Source: Romboutsia_C sp015668195
GTDB lineage: Bacteria; Bacillota; Clostridia; Peptostreptococcales; Peptostreptococcaceae
Reading direction: 5' to 3'
NCBI RefSeq assembly: GCF_015668195.1
Contig: NZ_JADPFC010000006.1
Span: 1-64,000, forward strand
Length of the DNA stretch: 64,000 nucleotides
Positions within the stretch are counted from its first letter, which is position 1. Each line of letters begins with the position of its first letter. This document shows, one piece after another, positions 8,120-16,591 of this stretch. Both the position numbers and the translations under genes were made by a program. The notes under the pieces are model-generated. The model made no database searches, was not told the DNA's origin, and saw only the letters and a list, made by a program, of their open reading frames with translations.

Positions 8120-10487
8120 ATCTCATAGCTCTCATTGCATTTAATACTGCTATTAATGCAACACCAACATCTGCAAATATAGCTTCCCACATAGTAGCAA
8201 CTCCACCTGCTCCTAATATTAAAACTATAGCTTTTACAGCTAATGCAAATATTATATTTTGCCATACTATCTTATTAGTTTTACTTGCTATTTCTATTGC
8301 TTTAGATATTTTACTTGGTTCATCTGTCATTAAAACTACATCAGCAGCTTCTATAGCCGCATCTGAACCTAATCCTCCCATAGCTATACCTATATCAGCT
8401 CTAGCTAAAACTGGAGCATCGTTTATTCCATCTCCAACAAATATTACTTTTTCTTTTTCTGATTTTCCTTCATATATTTCTTCTAGCTTATCTACTTTTT
8501 CATTAGGAAGTAGGTTTGAGTATACTTTATCTACTCCAAGCTCTTTTGCTATAGCTCTGGCTACTTTTTCATTGTCACCAGTTAACATTACAACATCTTT
8601 TATTCCTAATGATTTTAGATTTTTTATAGCTTTTTCACTATCTTCTTTTACTTCATCTGATATTACTATATATCCTCTATATACTTGATTAACAGCTATA
8701 TAAACTACTGTTCCAACTTCTTTAGCTGGTGAATAGAATATATTTTCTTTTCTCATTAATTTTTCATTACCTGCTAAAATAAGCTCATTATTATAGTTTA
8801 TTCTTATTCCATAGGCTGCGATTTCTTCATAACTAGTTATTTTATCTAAATCTACTTTTTTATCATAATAGCTTAATATTGATTTTGCTATTGGGTGGTT
8901 AGAGTTTGCCTCTGCAAAAGCAGCGTATTCTAATAATTTTTCTTCAGATATTCCAACTGCATTAATCTTAGTTACATTAAACACACCTTTTGTAAGTGTC
9001 CCTGTTTTATCAAATACAACTGTATCAACATCTCTAAGCGCCTCTAAATAGTTACTTCCTTTTATTAATATACCATTTTTAGATGCAAATCCTATTCCAC
9101 TAAAGAAACTAAGTGGTATAGATAAAACTAATGCACATGGACAAGATACTACTAAAAATACTAAACCTCTATATAACCACTCACTAAATGTAGCTCCTGG
9201 TATTATAATTGGAGGTACAACTGCTACTAAAACAGCTCCTATAACTACTGCTGGTGTATAGTATTTTGAAAACTTAGTTATAAAGTTTTCAGTTTTAGAT
9301 TTTTTACTACTTGCATTTTCAACTAAATCTAATATTTTAGAAACTGTTGATTCTTCAAATCCTTTTGTAACTTCTATAGTTAATAAAGCATTTTTGTTTA
9401 TAAATCCTGATAATACAGACTCTCCTTTTGATACTTCTCTTAATACAGATTCTCCTGTAAGTGCAGATGTATCTACCATTGAATATCCATCTATAACAAC
9501 TCCATCTAGCGGAACTTTTTCTCCTGGTTTTACAACTATTACATCACCTATTTTAACTTCTTCAGGAGAAACCACTTTAAGTTCTGATCCTTCTTTTAAG
9601 TTTGCATAATCTGGTCTTATCTTCATAAGTGATGTTATAGATTTTCTTGATTTTCCTACTGCTATACCTTGTAAGAATTCTCCTAATTGATAGAAAAGCA
9701 TAACTCCTACTGCTTCTGGTAATTCACCAATTGATAATGCCCCAATTGTTGCAATAGACATTAAAAAGTTTTCATCAAACATTTGACCTCTTATAGCATT
9801 TTTTAGTGCTTTTAATAAAACTTCTCCACCTACTATTACATAGGCTATTATAAACATTGCATCTGCAAGTTTACTTTCAAATCCAGTTGCAATTTGATAT
9901 ATCCCAAAAATATATACTAATGACCCTATTACTAACTTTATTATATCTTTTTTATTTATATCATTCTTTTCTTCTTTAACTTCTGATTTTTTAATATTAC
10001 CATTTTCATTTTTTATTTGTATATCTAAACCTGGTTCTGTTGCATTTACTATGCCTACTATTTTATTTATAGTTTCTTTTTCATCAAAAGATTTTCTTAT
10101 ATTTACTGTAAGTTTTTTGTTTATAAAATTTAAATTTGCAGAATCTATTTCTTCTAACTTAGATACTTTTTCATTTATTACTTCTGCACAGTGAGCGCAA
10201 TTTAATCCACCTAATATTAATTCTCTTTTAATGACTTTAGAATTTGAGACTATTTCTATATCTAATCCTGGCTCTGTATCATTTATTATCTTTATAACCT
10301 TTTCTATAATTTCTTCTTCATTTACACCCTCTTGTATGTTTAATACAAGCTTTTTATTTATAAAATTTAAGTTTGATGATTCTACACCATCTAGTTTAGA
10401 TACTTTTTCATTTATTACTTCTGCACAATGTGCACAATTTAATCCACCTAGTATCAGTTCTTTTCTAATTATACTACTAGCATCCAT
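8118..10487 (-). CDS. cadA: Heavy-metal translocating P1B-type ATPase (Cd/Zn/Pb efflux, CadA-like)
   Basis: The 789-residue metal pump carries two N-terminal heavy-metal-associated domains, each with GGLNCAHC (Cys18/21 and Cys97/100), and six to eight membrane helices including the SCPCALVLS ion-binding helix. It also has the phosphorylation motif DKTGTLTKG, an HP locus (SNHPIAKS) and the hinge GDGINDAP. The CPC motif with a CadC-type regulator directly upstream (12 bp) points to Cd2+, Zn2+ or Pb2+ export rather than copper. The two HMA domains are nearly identical over about 20 residues, which suggests a recent internal duplication. It is cotranscribed with the regulator gene. Confidence 0.93.
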   Translation of the reverse strand: MDASSIIRKELILGGLNCAHCAEVINEKVSKLDGVESSNLNFINKKLVLNIQEGVNEEEIIEKVIKIINDTEPGLDIEIVSNSKVIKRELILGGLNCAHCAEVINEKVSKLEEIDSANLNFINKKLTVNIRKSFDEKETINKIVGIVNATEPGLDIQIKNENGNIKKSEVKEEKNDINKKDIIKLVIGSLVYIFGIYQIATGFESKLADAMFIIAYVIVGGEVLLKALKNAIRGQMFDENFLMSIATIGALSIGELPEAVGVMLFYQLGEFLQGIAVGKSRKSITSLMKIRPDYANLKEGSELKVVSPEEVKIGDVIVVKPGEKVPLDGVVIDGYSMVDTSALTGESVLREVSKGESVLSGFINKNALLTIEVTKGFEESTVSKILDLVENASSKKSKTENFITKFSKYYTPAVVIGAVLVAVVPPIIIPGATFSEWLYRGLVFLVVSCPCALVLSIPLSFFSGIGFASKNGILIKGSNYLEALRDVDTVVFDKTGTLTKGVFNVTKINAVGISEEKLLEYAAFAEANSNHPIAKSILSYYDKKVDLDKITSYEEIAAYGIRINYNNELILAGNEKLMRKENIFYSPAKEVGTVVYIAVNQVYRGYIVISDEVKEDSEKAIKNLKSLGIKDVVMLTGDNEKVARAIAKELGVDKVYSNLLPNEKVDKLEEIYEGKSEKEKVIFVGDGINDAPVLARADIGIAMGGLGSDAAIEAADVVLMTDEPSKISKAIEIASKTNKIVWQNIIFALAVKAIVLILGAGGVATMWEAIFADVGVALIAVLNAMRAMR

Positions 10488-10499
10488 AACTCACTCCTC

Positions 10500-10880
10500 C
10501 TATCTTTTGTATGTTTCTTGTATATGACATAAACCACAATCAAATATTTTGCTTATGTGACAATCATCTAAAGAATAATAAACAACCTTTCCTTCTTTTC
10601 TAAATTTAACTAATCTAGCTTGCTTTAATACCCTTAGCTGGTGAGATATTGCAGAGTGAGTCATTCCTAATAAACTTGCAATATCACATACACACATTTC
10701 ATCTGAAAACAGTGCATATAAAATTTTTACTCTTGTTGTATCTCCAAATACCTTAAATAATTCTGCTAAATCATATAGCATCTCTTCTTCTGGCATTGAT
10801 GTCTGAGCTCTTTTTACTATATCTTCATGAATTTCCTCGCAATTGCACGAGTTTATTTTTTCTTTTATATTTTCACTCAT
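10500..10880 (-). CDS. cadC: ArsR/SmtB-family metal-sensing repressor (CadC/CmtR-like)
   Basis: The 126-residue winged-helix repressor has the CadC-type metal-binding stretch MCVCDIA (two Cys in the alpha-3N/recognition region) and Cys residues near the N-terminus (SCNCEE, as in the CadC N-terminal arm). Its recognition helix is MTHSAISHQLRVLKQARLV, followed by a beta-wing. A C-terminal DCGLC adds possible ligands. It heads the operon with the metal ATPase. A perfect inverted repeat overlaps the promoter start region upstream, consistent with autorepression relieved by metal. Start: GGAGG nine bases before the ATG. Confidence 0.93.
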   Translation of the reverse strand: MSENIKEKINSCNCEEIHEDIVKRAQTSMPEEEMLYDLAELFKVFGDTTRVKILYALFSDEMCVCDIASLLGMTHSAISHQLRVLKQARLVKFRKEGKVVYYSLDDCHISKIFDCGLCHIQETYKR

Positions 10881-10906
10881 ATCTTAATTCCTCCAAATTC
10901 ATAACA

Positions 10907-10930
10907 ATATATGAATAATTGTTCATATAT
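10907..10930. promoter_or_regulatory. ArsR-family operator
   Basis: Perfect 9-bp arms ATATATGAA / TTCATATAT flank a 6-bp centre. The core resembles the TGAA-N6-TTCA operators of SmtB/CadC regulators. It begins four bases downstream of the -10 of the cad promoter, so a bound repressor would block transcription initiation. Confidence 0.8.
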
Positions 10931-10933
10931 ATA

Positions 10934-10962
10934 ATTATATGCCCATGTCCAAATTTTTGCAA
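10934..10962 (-). promoter_or_regulatory. cadCA promoter
   Basis: A -35 TTGCAA (10957-10962), a 17-bp spacer and a -10 TATAAT (10934-10939) lie immediately upstream of the ArsR operator. Confidence 0.7.
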
Positions 10963-11074
10963 CTAATATTAACTATTTTTTTATAAAATGCACATAATAA
11001 GATTTTTAGTAATATATATATTATTAAAGTGAATTGTTATTTAGTAAGTAATACTTTAGGAGGGATGATTTACT

Positions 11075-11551
11075 ATGAGTTTTGATAATTTCTCACACAA
11101 ACAAAATGGCGATATGGATCCTAATTATATATACCCTACACCTTATATAGATCCTATGATGTATGTTAATCCTTATTATAATCAACGCCAAATGGACTAC
11201 GGTAATTCTGGGTACTATATGACTTATATGAATCCTTATATTAATTATCCTATGATGGATAATCAATATGCAATGTTAGATGATGATTTCTATTTTGATG
11301 ATATGGACATGGATATGGATAGTGTATATATGAATCAAGGTATGAATATGATGCCTCAAATGATGAATAACATGTCTATGATGCCTCAGATGATGGGTAG
11401 TATGCCTATGATGCCCCAAATGATGGGTGGTATGAATATGATGCCTAATATGATGATGCCTATGATGCCGGGCATGATGTATAATCCTTGTATGATGATG
11501 GGTATGATGCCTCAAATAAACATGGAAGAATTTGATGAGGAAGAAATGTAA
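11075..11551 (+). CDS. Methionine-rich repeat protein of unknown function
   Basis: The 158-residue protein is of very biased composition: about 46 Met, many Tyr, Asn, Asp and Pro, one Cys and one His. The first half is rich in Tyr, Asn and Pro. The second half is a run of imperfect MMPQMMG-type repeats (about residues 87-148), and the C-terminus is acidic. There is no signal peptide or membrane segment. A strong AGGAGGG site precedes the start, and a terminator follows. Two readings are possible: a structural spore-surface protein (such proteins are often Met/Tyr-rich and low complexity), or a soft-metal-binding protein, given the divergent CadCA operon. I cannot decide between them. Confidence 0.8.
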   Translation: MSFDNFSHKQNGDMDPNYIYPTPYIDPMMYVNPYYNQRQMDYGNSGYYMTYMNPYINYPMMDNQYAMLDDDFYFDDMDMDMDSVYMNQGMNMMPQMMNNMSMMPQMMGSMPMMPQMMGGMNMMPNMMMPMMPGMMYNPCMMMGMMPQINMEEFDEEEM

Positions 11552-11642
11552 TTTTTTTTAATTTAATTGTTATAAAATTTTAAAATTTGTCCAAAATAAT
11601 AATGTATTCCTCATAATATTCCCCCAATATTATAAATACAGA

Positions 11643-11680
11643 ATAAAGCCACTGACAGTTAAGTCGTGGCTTTATTTTTT
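11643..11680 (+). terminator. Terminator after the Met-rich gene
   Basis: A stem ATAAAGCCAC / GTGGCTTTAT with a 13-nt loop is followed by TTTTTT on the plus strand. It may also serve the convergent gene, although the T run on that side is weak. Confidence 0.8.
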
Positions 11681-11692
11681 ATCAATATTTTA

Positions 11693-12775
11693 CTATTCTA
11701 AGAAATAATCAAAATCATCTGCACCAGATTCTACAAAATCATAAAGTACATTTTCCTCAAAATACATTTCCTCTTTAATTTCTATATAATCGGAATAATT
11801 ACATTGAAGTAACTTGTTTATATATTTTTTATCTCTATCACTGTAAGTTCCTACAAAAAACTCATTCCCTATTTGATAATAAATAGCCTTTATGTCATTA
11901 CTTATAAGGTACACTTCTTTTGCTACATGGTGATTATCAAAATTAAATCTAGTGAAGAATGTTCCCTCTTCCATGTCACTTCTTAATAAAAATGGATTAT
12001 CTATATAAAACTTTTCTATAAACTCTTCCTTATTTTTTAAACTATAAATGCTTACGAACTCTTCTTTTGATATTTCATCAAAAACTTCAAAGTCAAAAAT
12101 TCCTTCTTTATCTCCTACTAAAATAGAGTTTATCTTAAATCCATTTTCTTCTTTTGATATACTAAAAGCTATTCTACATAAATAATATCCATCACTATCT
12201 TCGTAAAGTGCTTCGCTTATATACCTTCCATTACCCTTTGGTATTACTTTATTTTTTAGGAGTGTTCCATTTATGTTTGTAATATGCATATTACTTATCT
12301 CTTCACTTCCTGAAAAATATCTTAAACTTTCTCTATCCCATGCTATAAATCTCATAGTCATATAATTTATAAATTCTACTTCATCAGTAATTTTCTTGCA
12401 AATTTTAGGATATATATCTTCAAGTTTTAATTTTGGTTCATAATTTTCGATAATATCTATATACTCTTTTACCTCTCCTGGTAATGGTTTTTCATAGTAA
12501 AAATTTTTATTTCCGTAATAATTAACTAAAAATAAAGCTTCTTCTTCTGATATATCTATTCTATCAGCTCCCAATCCACCCATTAATCTTTCTTCTTCTC
12601 TATGAGACTCATCTATAGTAGGGTTTTTTAAACTTACATAATCTGCCAGTCCAAGTCCTTCTGAATCTAGCAAAAAGTATTGATATATTTTATCATTTTT
12701 TTCTTGCCATATTATTAAAAGTCCCATACTTCCCATTAATCTAGAATTGGTTACCTTTGCATATTTGAATTTCAC
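11693..12775 (-). CDS. Conserved hypothetical protein, 360 residues
   Basis: I do not recognise this protein. It is soluble and acidic, with no signal peptide or membrane segment. It appears to have an N-terminal mixed domain (about 1-110, with a Gly-rich MGGLGADRIDI stretch) and a longer region rich in beta strand and aromatic residues (about 140-330), ending in an acidic tail. It is transcribed alone, divergent from the HAD hydrolase at 13031 across a 255-bp AT-rich gap. Codon use matches its neighbours. Confidence 0.75.
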   Translation of the reverse strand: MKFKYAKVTNSRLMGSMGLLIIWQEKNDKIYQYFLLDSEGLGLADYVSLKNPTIDESHREEERLMGGLGADRIDISEEEALFLVNYYGNKNFYYEKPLPGEVKEYIDIIENYEPKLKLEDIYPKICKKITDEVEFINYMTMRFIAWDRESLRYFSGSEEISNMHITNINGTLLKNKVIPKGNGRYISEALYEDSDGYYLCRIAFSISKEENGFKINSILVGDKEGIFDFEVFDEISKEEFVSIYSLKNKEEFIEKFYIDNPFLLRSDMEEGTFFTRFNFDNHHVAKEVYLISNDIKAIYYQIGNEFFVGTYSDRDKKYINKLLQCNYSDYIEIKEEMYFEENVLYDFVESGADDFDYFLE

Positions 12776-13030
12776 AAAATCACTTCCTTATTGGAGATAT
12801 TTATTTAATATATTTTCTTAAATATCAATATAATTTCTTATTAATACATATGTTATAAATAACATATAGTCTCATAAGATATTCTGTAATTAGATTTTAA
12901 CTATTAACTATAAATTATAATATAAAATAATAAAATCTACCAAAAAAAATTTAAATTTATTTTGTATAAGTTCACAACTTAAATAAATTTTGTAATATAA
13001 TAAAATAAATGTTTAATAGAGGTGATATTA

Positions 13031-13759
13031 ATGAGAAATATAGCAGCTTTTTTTGATATAGATGGTACTCTCTATAGAGACTCTCTTATGGTTGAACATT
13101 TTAAAAAGCTTATTAAGTATGACATAATAGATCAAAAAGCATGGTACGATAATGCAAGAGATGCTTTTATGAATTGGGATAAAAGACAAGGTAATTATGA
13201 TGATTACTTAGATGATGTTTGTAATTTATATGTAGAATCTCTAATAGGACTTGATAAAAATTATATTGATTTTACTAGTGATCAAGTTATAAAGCTTAAG
13301 TCAGATAGAGTATATAAATACACTCGTTCAAGAATAAAATGGCACTTAGAAAATAATCATATAGTAATATTTATATCTGGTAGCCCTGATTTCTTAGTTG
13401 GAAAAATGGCTGAAAAGTATAATGTTACTGATTTTATAGGAAGTAATTATGTTTTTGAAAACGGAACGTTCAATGGCACAGTAATTCCTATGTGGGACTC
13501 TAAAAGTAAGAATACTGCTATTGATGACTTCGTAAAAAAATATAATATAGACTTATCTATTTCTTATGCTTACGGAGATACAAATGGTGATATTAATATG
13601 TTAAGAAGAGTTGGCAACCCTATAGCTATAAATCCAACTAAAGAACTTCTAAATCACATAGCAAAAGACCCTGTTATATCTAATGCTGCTAAAATAGTAG
13701 TCGAAAGAAAAGATATAGTATATTCACTTTCTCCGAACGTAGATATCCTTAGTATATAA
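13031..13759 (+). CDS. HAD-superfamily hydrolase, subfamily IB (phosphoserine phosphatase-like)
   Basis: The 242-residue protein carries HAD motif I FFDIDGTLY (nucleophile and general-acid Asp), motif II FISGSP, and motif IV YGDTNGDINML, with a helical cap between motifs I and II (about 20-110). HAD-IB enzymes act on small phosphomonoesters such as phosphoserine or lipid phosphates; the substrate here is unknown. A longer GTG start at 13022 is possible, but that codon overlaps the ribosome site AGAGGTG, so I use the ATG seven bases after it. No enzyme of a linked pathway sits next to it. Confidence 0.88.
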   Translation: MRNIAAFFDIDGTLYRDSLMVEHFKKLIKYDIIDQKAWYDNARDAFMNWDKRQGNYDDYLDDVCNLYVESLIGLDKNYIDFTSDQVIKLKSDRVYKYTRSRIKWHLENNHIVIFISGSPDFLVGKMAEKYNVTDFIGSNYVFENGTFNGTVIPMWDSKSKNTAIDDFVKKYNIDLSISYAYGDTNGDINMLRRVGNPIAINPTKELLNHIAKDPVISNAAKIVVERKDIVYSLSPNVDILSI

Positions 13760-13769
13760 CATAAATTTA

Positions 13770-13792
13770 ATTATCTAGTCTAGATAATTTTT
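13770..13792. terminator. Hairpin after the HAD gene
   Basis: A perfect ATTATCTAG / CTAGATAAT palindrome is followed by TTTTT, a short rho-independent terminator. Confidence 0.6.
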
Positions 13793-13807
13793 AATAATAA
13801 ATATTTG

Positions 13808-13841
13808 AAAAGTCCTTGATATAATACTCTTGGGCTTTTTA
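13808..13841 (+). terminator. Second hairpin/attenuator before the zinc-ribbon gene
   Basis: AAAAGTCC pairs with GGGCTTTT (one G-U pair) across a 16-nt loop, ending in TTTTT, 20 bp before the start of the next gene. It could be a second terminator for the HAD gene or an attenuator for the downstream gene. Confidence 0.6.
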
Positions 13842-13861
13842 ACTTATTAAAGGAGGTTAAT

Positions 13862-14647
13862 ATGAATCATAAAGAAAATAATTCAAATAACAACTTAGAA
13901 GATTCTATAGAAAAGCTTAGTAAAAACTTATATCTTGAATCTCCTGACTTATGGATTGAGTTTTCAGGAAAAGTAAATGATAATATTTTTGATGAAATGG
14001 TGCTATTTTTTGCTATTAAATATAATTATAAATCTATAGTAAAGCATGCTATAAGCAATAACCTTATCGACTTAACTGCGCCTTCTAAAAATAATGCTTA
14101 TCCTAATATAAAAGAACATCTTATTTTCATAGCAAAACAAAATAAGGCTTTAGATATACTTAATTACCTTGAAAATCCTTCGTCTTGTGATGATATTAAT
14201 GAAGATATAGTAGTGAAAGAAATAAATGATTCTATATCGAATTTAAACGACAATAGAGAAAATAAATATTTTCCAAAGTACCTTTGTAGCTATTGTAAAC
14301 ACAACGTTTTTGAATCTGGATATAGAGTTTCTGAATCTGTAGAATATAAATACTCATTAGAAGAAGATAAACCCATAGAAATTTCTAGAGAGCTATCTAA
14401 CTTAATCGTGTGCTGCAATTGTAATAAAGACCTTAAGGATGTATCTATTGAGGGATTAAATGAGTTATGCTCTATACAAAATTGTACAAATTGTGGTTCA
14501 AATTTAACTGTAGTTGGAATTACAGATAAGTCTAAAATGTCTTTCGATAGTGATTTAGGTAAATTTTCTAATATATCTAAGTCTTATCATTGTTCTAAAT
14601 GTGACAGGGAAATTAATGAAAAACAAAGAGAATTTTTTAATATATAG
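13862..14647 (+). CDS. Hypothetical protein with C-terminal zinc ribbons
   Basis: The 261-residue soluble protein has an N-terminal helical half (about 10-115) that loosely resembles ankyrin-type repeats (FDEMVLFFAIKYNYKSIVKHAI). The C-terminal half has four CxxC knuckles: CSYC near 140, CCNC near 184, CTNC near 212 and CSKC near 244. These should bind one or two zinc ions. No catalytic motif is visible. A strong AAAGGAGG site precedes the ATG. The function is unknown; zinc ribbons in this setting usually serve in protein or nucleic-acid contacts. Confidence 0.78.
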   Translation: MNHKENNSNNNLEDSIEKLSKNLYLESPDLWIEFSGKVNDNIFDEMVLFFAIKYNYKSIVKHAISNNLIDLTAPSKNNAYPNIKEHLIFIAKQNKALDILNYLENPSSCDDINEDIVVKEINDSISNLNDNRENKYFPKYLCSYCKHNVFESGYRVSESVEYKYSLEEDKPIEISRELSNLIVCCNCNKDLKDVSIEGLNELCSIQNCTNCGSNLTVVGITDKSKMSFDSDLGKFSNISKSYHCSKCDREINEKQREFFNI

Positions 14648-14729
14648 TATAGACTAATTAATTCTATTCTATGAAATATGCACTATAAATTTCTACAATA
14701 GAATTTATGAAAATATATTTATATAAAAG

Positions 14730-14776
14730 AAGGAGCACCTTTAGATTGATATATTCATCCTAAGATGCTCCTTTTA
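14730..14776. terminator. Bidirectional terminator between convergent genes
   Basis: An AAGGAGCA / TGCTCCTT stem with A and T flanks on either side ends both the zinc-ribbon gene (plus) and the DUF5685 operon (minus). Confidence 0.75.
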
Positions 14777-14781
14777 TATAT

Positions 14782-15273
14782 TTATATTTTTTTTAGTATT
14801 TTTTTAAGCTTATTATTGTAATATTCTATAAATAAACTATAAATATGGTCATATACTAAAAATGCAACTTCAAAAAATATTATTGTAAAAATATTTATAG
14901 GTATATATATAAATTCTTTTATCATAAAACATACTATACCTATTGTAATATTAGCAAATACTAATTTTAATATATATTCAATGTATATTGATCTATCTTG
15001 TTCTATTATATATTTGAATAATCCATACACTCCAAAAGTAAATATATATAAAATCCATTGAAACTTATTAGCTATAACAAAAAAACTTAGTATAAACACT
15101 CCTAAATAAAAGGCAACTCCCATCTTAGGACCAAATTCCATTATAACTATAGAAATTACTAGTGAGGCAATCCCCATTAAAAATAATGTATTTATAGGTA
15201 TTATGTTTATAAGCATTAATATAATTATGTTTATTGCTAATAAGACTCCTCCTAAAGCTATTTTTTTACTCAT
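14782..15273 (-). CDS. Small integral membrane protein, third gene of the DUF5685 operon
   Basis: The 163-residue hydrophobic protein has about five predicted membrane helices (about 5-27, 30-46, 52-70, 74-90, 108-150). It has no recognised family. It follows the Cys-tail gene by 9 bp on the same strand and ends at the operon terminator. The constant spacing suggests it works with the two upstream products, perhaps as their membrane partner (inference). Confidence 0.75.
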   Translation of the reverse strand: MSKKIALGGVLLAINIIILMLINIIPINTLFLMGIASLVISIVIMEFGPKMGVAFYLGVFILSFFVIANKFQWILYIFTFGVYGLFKYIIEQDRSIYIEYILKLVFANITIGIVCFMIKEFIYIPINIFTIIFFEVAFLVYDHIYSLFIEYYNNKLKKILKKI

Positions 15274-15282
15274 GTTAATACC

Positions 15283-15726
15283 CTAGAAGCAATCTACTAA
15301 GTCTCCACCACAGCACTCACAACAAGAATCTAAACACCATAGCTTCATACAATCTTCGCAACAATCATCTCCACAACAGCAACAGCAGTCATCACAACAA
15401 CAGCAACAACATCCGTCTAAGTCCGAACGTCTTCTTCTATTATATCTATATGATCTATCTCTATAATCATCTCTATAGAAGTTATATTGTTTTAAAGCTT
15501 TTTCATATTCAGGATTACCAGGTTCTATTGTATTAGCTTTTTTTATACATTCTTCACCTTCTTCATAGTATCCTATATTCATAGCAGATACTCCATTTAG
15601 ATAATACCAATTTGCACATCTATCTTTCATTTTATTTAATAGCTCATATGCCTTTTCAAAATCTTTGTTATTCATTAGTTTAATTATAGGACTAAACATT
15701 TCATTATTATAAGTATTACTGTACAT
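15283..15726 (-). CDS. TPR-like protein with a 20-cysteine C-terminal tail
   Basis: The 147-residue protein has three parts. Residues about 10-82 look like two helical TPR-type repeats (YYLNGVSAMNIGYYEEGEEC, IEPGNPEYEKAL). Residues 83-105 are very basic with Tyr and Arg (DDYRDRSYRYNRRRR). The last 42 residues contain 20 Cys in clusters (106-111, 114-118, 122-123, 126, 131, 135-136, 138-139, 146) with Asp and Gly between. The tail suggests metal binding or lipid/membrane attachment. The start overlaps the end of the DUF5685 gene by 11 bp, so the two are translationally coupled. The function is unknown. Confidence 0.8.
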   Translation of the reverse strand: MYSNTYNNEMFSPIIKLMNNKDFEKAYELLNKMKDRCANWYYLNGVSAMNIGYYEEGEECIKKANTIEPGNPEYEKALKQYNFYRDDYRDRSYRYNRRRRSDLDGCCCCCCDDCCCCCGDDCCEDCMKLWCLDSCCECCGGDLVDCF

Positions 15727-16555
15727 TTACTTCACACCCTTTTTCTAATATATTTTGATATCTAAGGTATACTCCTGAATACACTATATTTTCTATTATT
15801 CCTCTATTTATTTTTATATCCAAATTATCTATACTATTAGATAACATTCCTAAAGACATGCTTATAAGCTTATCTACTCTTATTTTTAGTTCATCTTTTT
15901 TATTTATATATTCTATAAATGGATTATATCTACCTTTTTTATAATCTTTTTCTAAGTCTTCATAGGCATCAAGTATATATATATATTTGCCTACATTAAA
16001 TCCAATTCTTCTTAAATCATACTCAAACTCATCTTCTTTATATGCAAAAATCTCTGCCATAAGATTTCCAAAAGTATTCGATACCATATCTATATTAGTA
16101 TTATTTTCTTTTTCTAATTTATATAAGTTGTCTAGCTGAGCTTTTATTGTATCTGCTTTTTTAGGATACTTTTCATAAGCTAATTTAAGCTTTTTCTTAT
16201 ATATACTATATGCTAGTTTATCTTTTATGCCATTATCATCTCTTAAATTATCTTCTAATTTATAATATGTCAAAAGTACATTCATGCTTGCTGCATATTC
16301 TGTAATTTCATTTGTTATTTTCTTTTTCTTTTTAAATGGATTTACTATACATCCTTCTTCTATAACTGAAGATTTAGGTCTATAAACTGAAGTTAATACC
16401 AATATTAAAAATGTTATATCATAGTTTAGAGATAACCTTGATATTTCTCCATGATTATCTTTTAGATATTTGCATAACCCACAGTAATATCCTCTGTAAT
16501 GTTCATATTCTCTAAATGTTAGGTCCATTTTATTAACTTTTACATAACCAAACAT
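15716..16555 (-). CDS. DUF5685-type protein
   Basis: The 279-residue, mostly helical protein matches the clostridial DUF5685 group as I recall it (MFGYVKVNK start, CGLCKYL at 25-31). No function is established. Two acidic stretches stand out, EDNLRDD at 101-107 and DAYEDLEKDYKKGRYNPF at 196-213. They resemble the paired Asp-rich motifs of all-helical isoprenoid synthases, although their spacing of about 95 residues is shorter than usual. It is the first gene of a three-gene operon with a TPR/Cys-tail protein and a membrane protein. Confidence 0.75.
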   Translation of the reverse strand: MFGYVKVNKMDLTFREYEHYRGYYCGLCKYLKDNHGEISRLSLNYDITFLILVLTSVYRPKSSVIEEGCIVNPFKKKKKITNEITEYAASMNVLLTYYKLEDNLRDDNGIKDKLAYSIYKKKLKLAYEKYPKKADTIKAQLDNLYKLEKENNTNIDMVSNTFGNLMAEIFAYKEDEFEYDLRRIGFNVGKYIYILDAYEDLEKDYKKGRYNPFIEYINKKDELKIRVDKLISMSLGMLSNSIDNLDIKINRGIIENIVYSGVYLRYQNILEKGCEVNVQ

Positions 16556-16591
16556 ATTTTTATCCTCTCTAGTAGTTTTTTTAATCTATTT

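Noticed and set aside
8041..8688. Long plus-strand Ala/Ser/Thr-rich frame across the cadA end
   Set aside because: It is antisense to conserved cadA codons and crosses the strong terminator at 8076-8119.
11276..11515. His-rich minus-strand frame opposite the Met-rich gene
   Set aside because: It is the shadow of ATG-rich codons (ATG read backwards gives CAT, His). No ribosome site is present.
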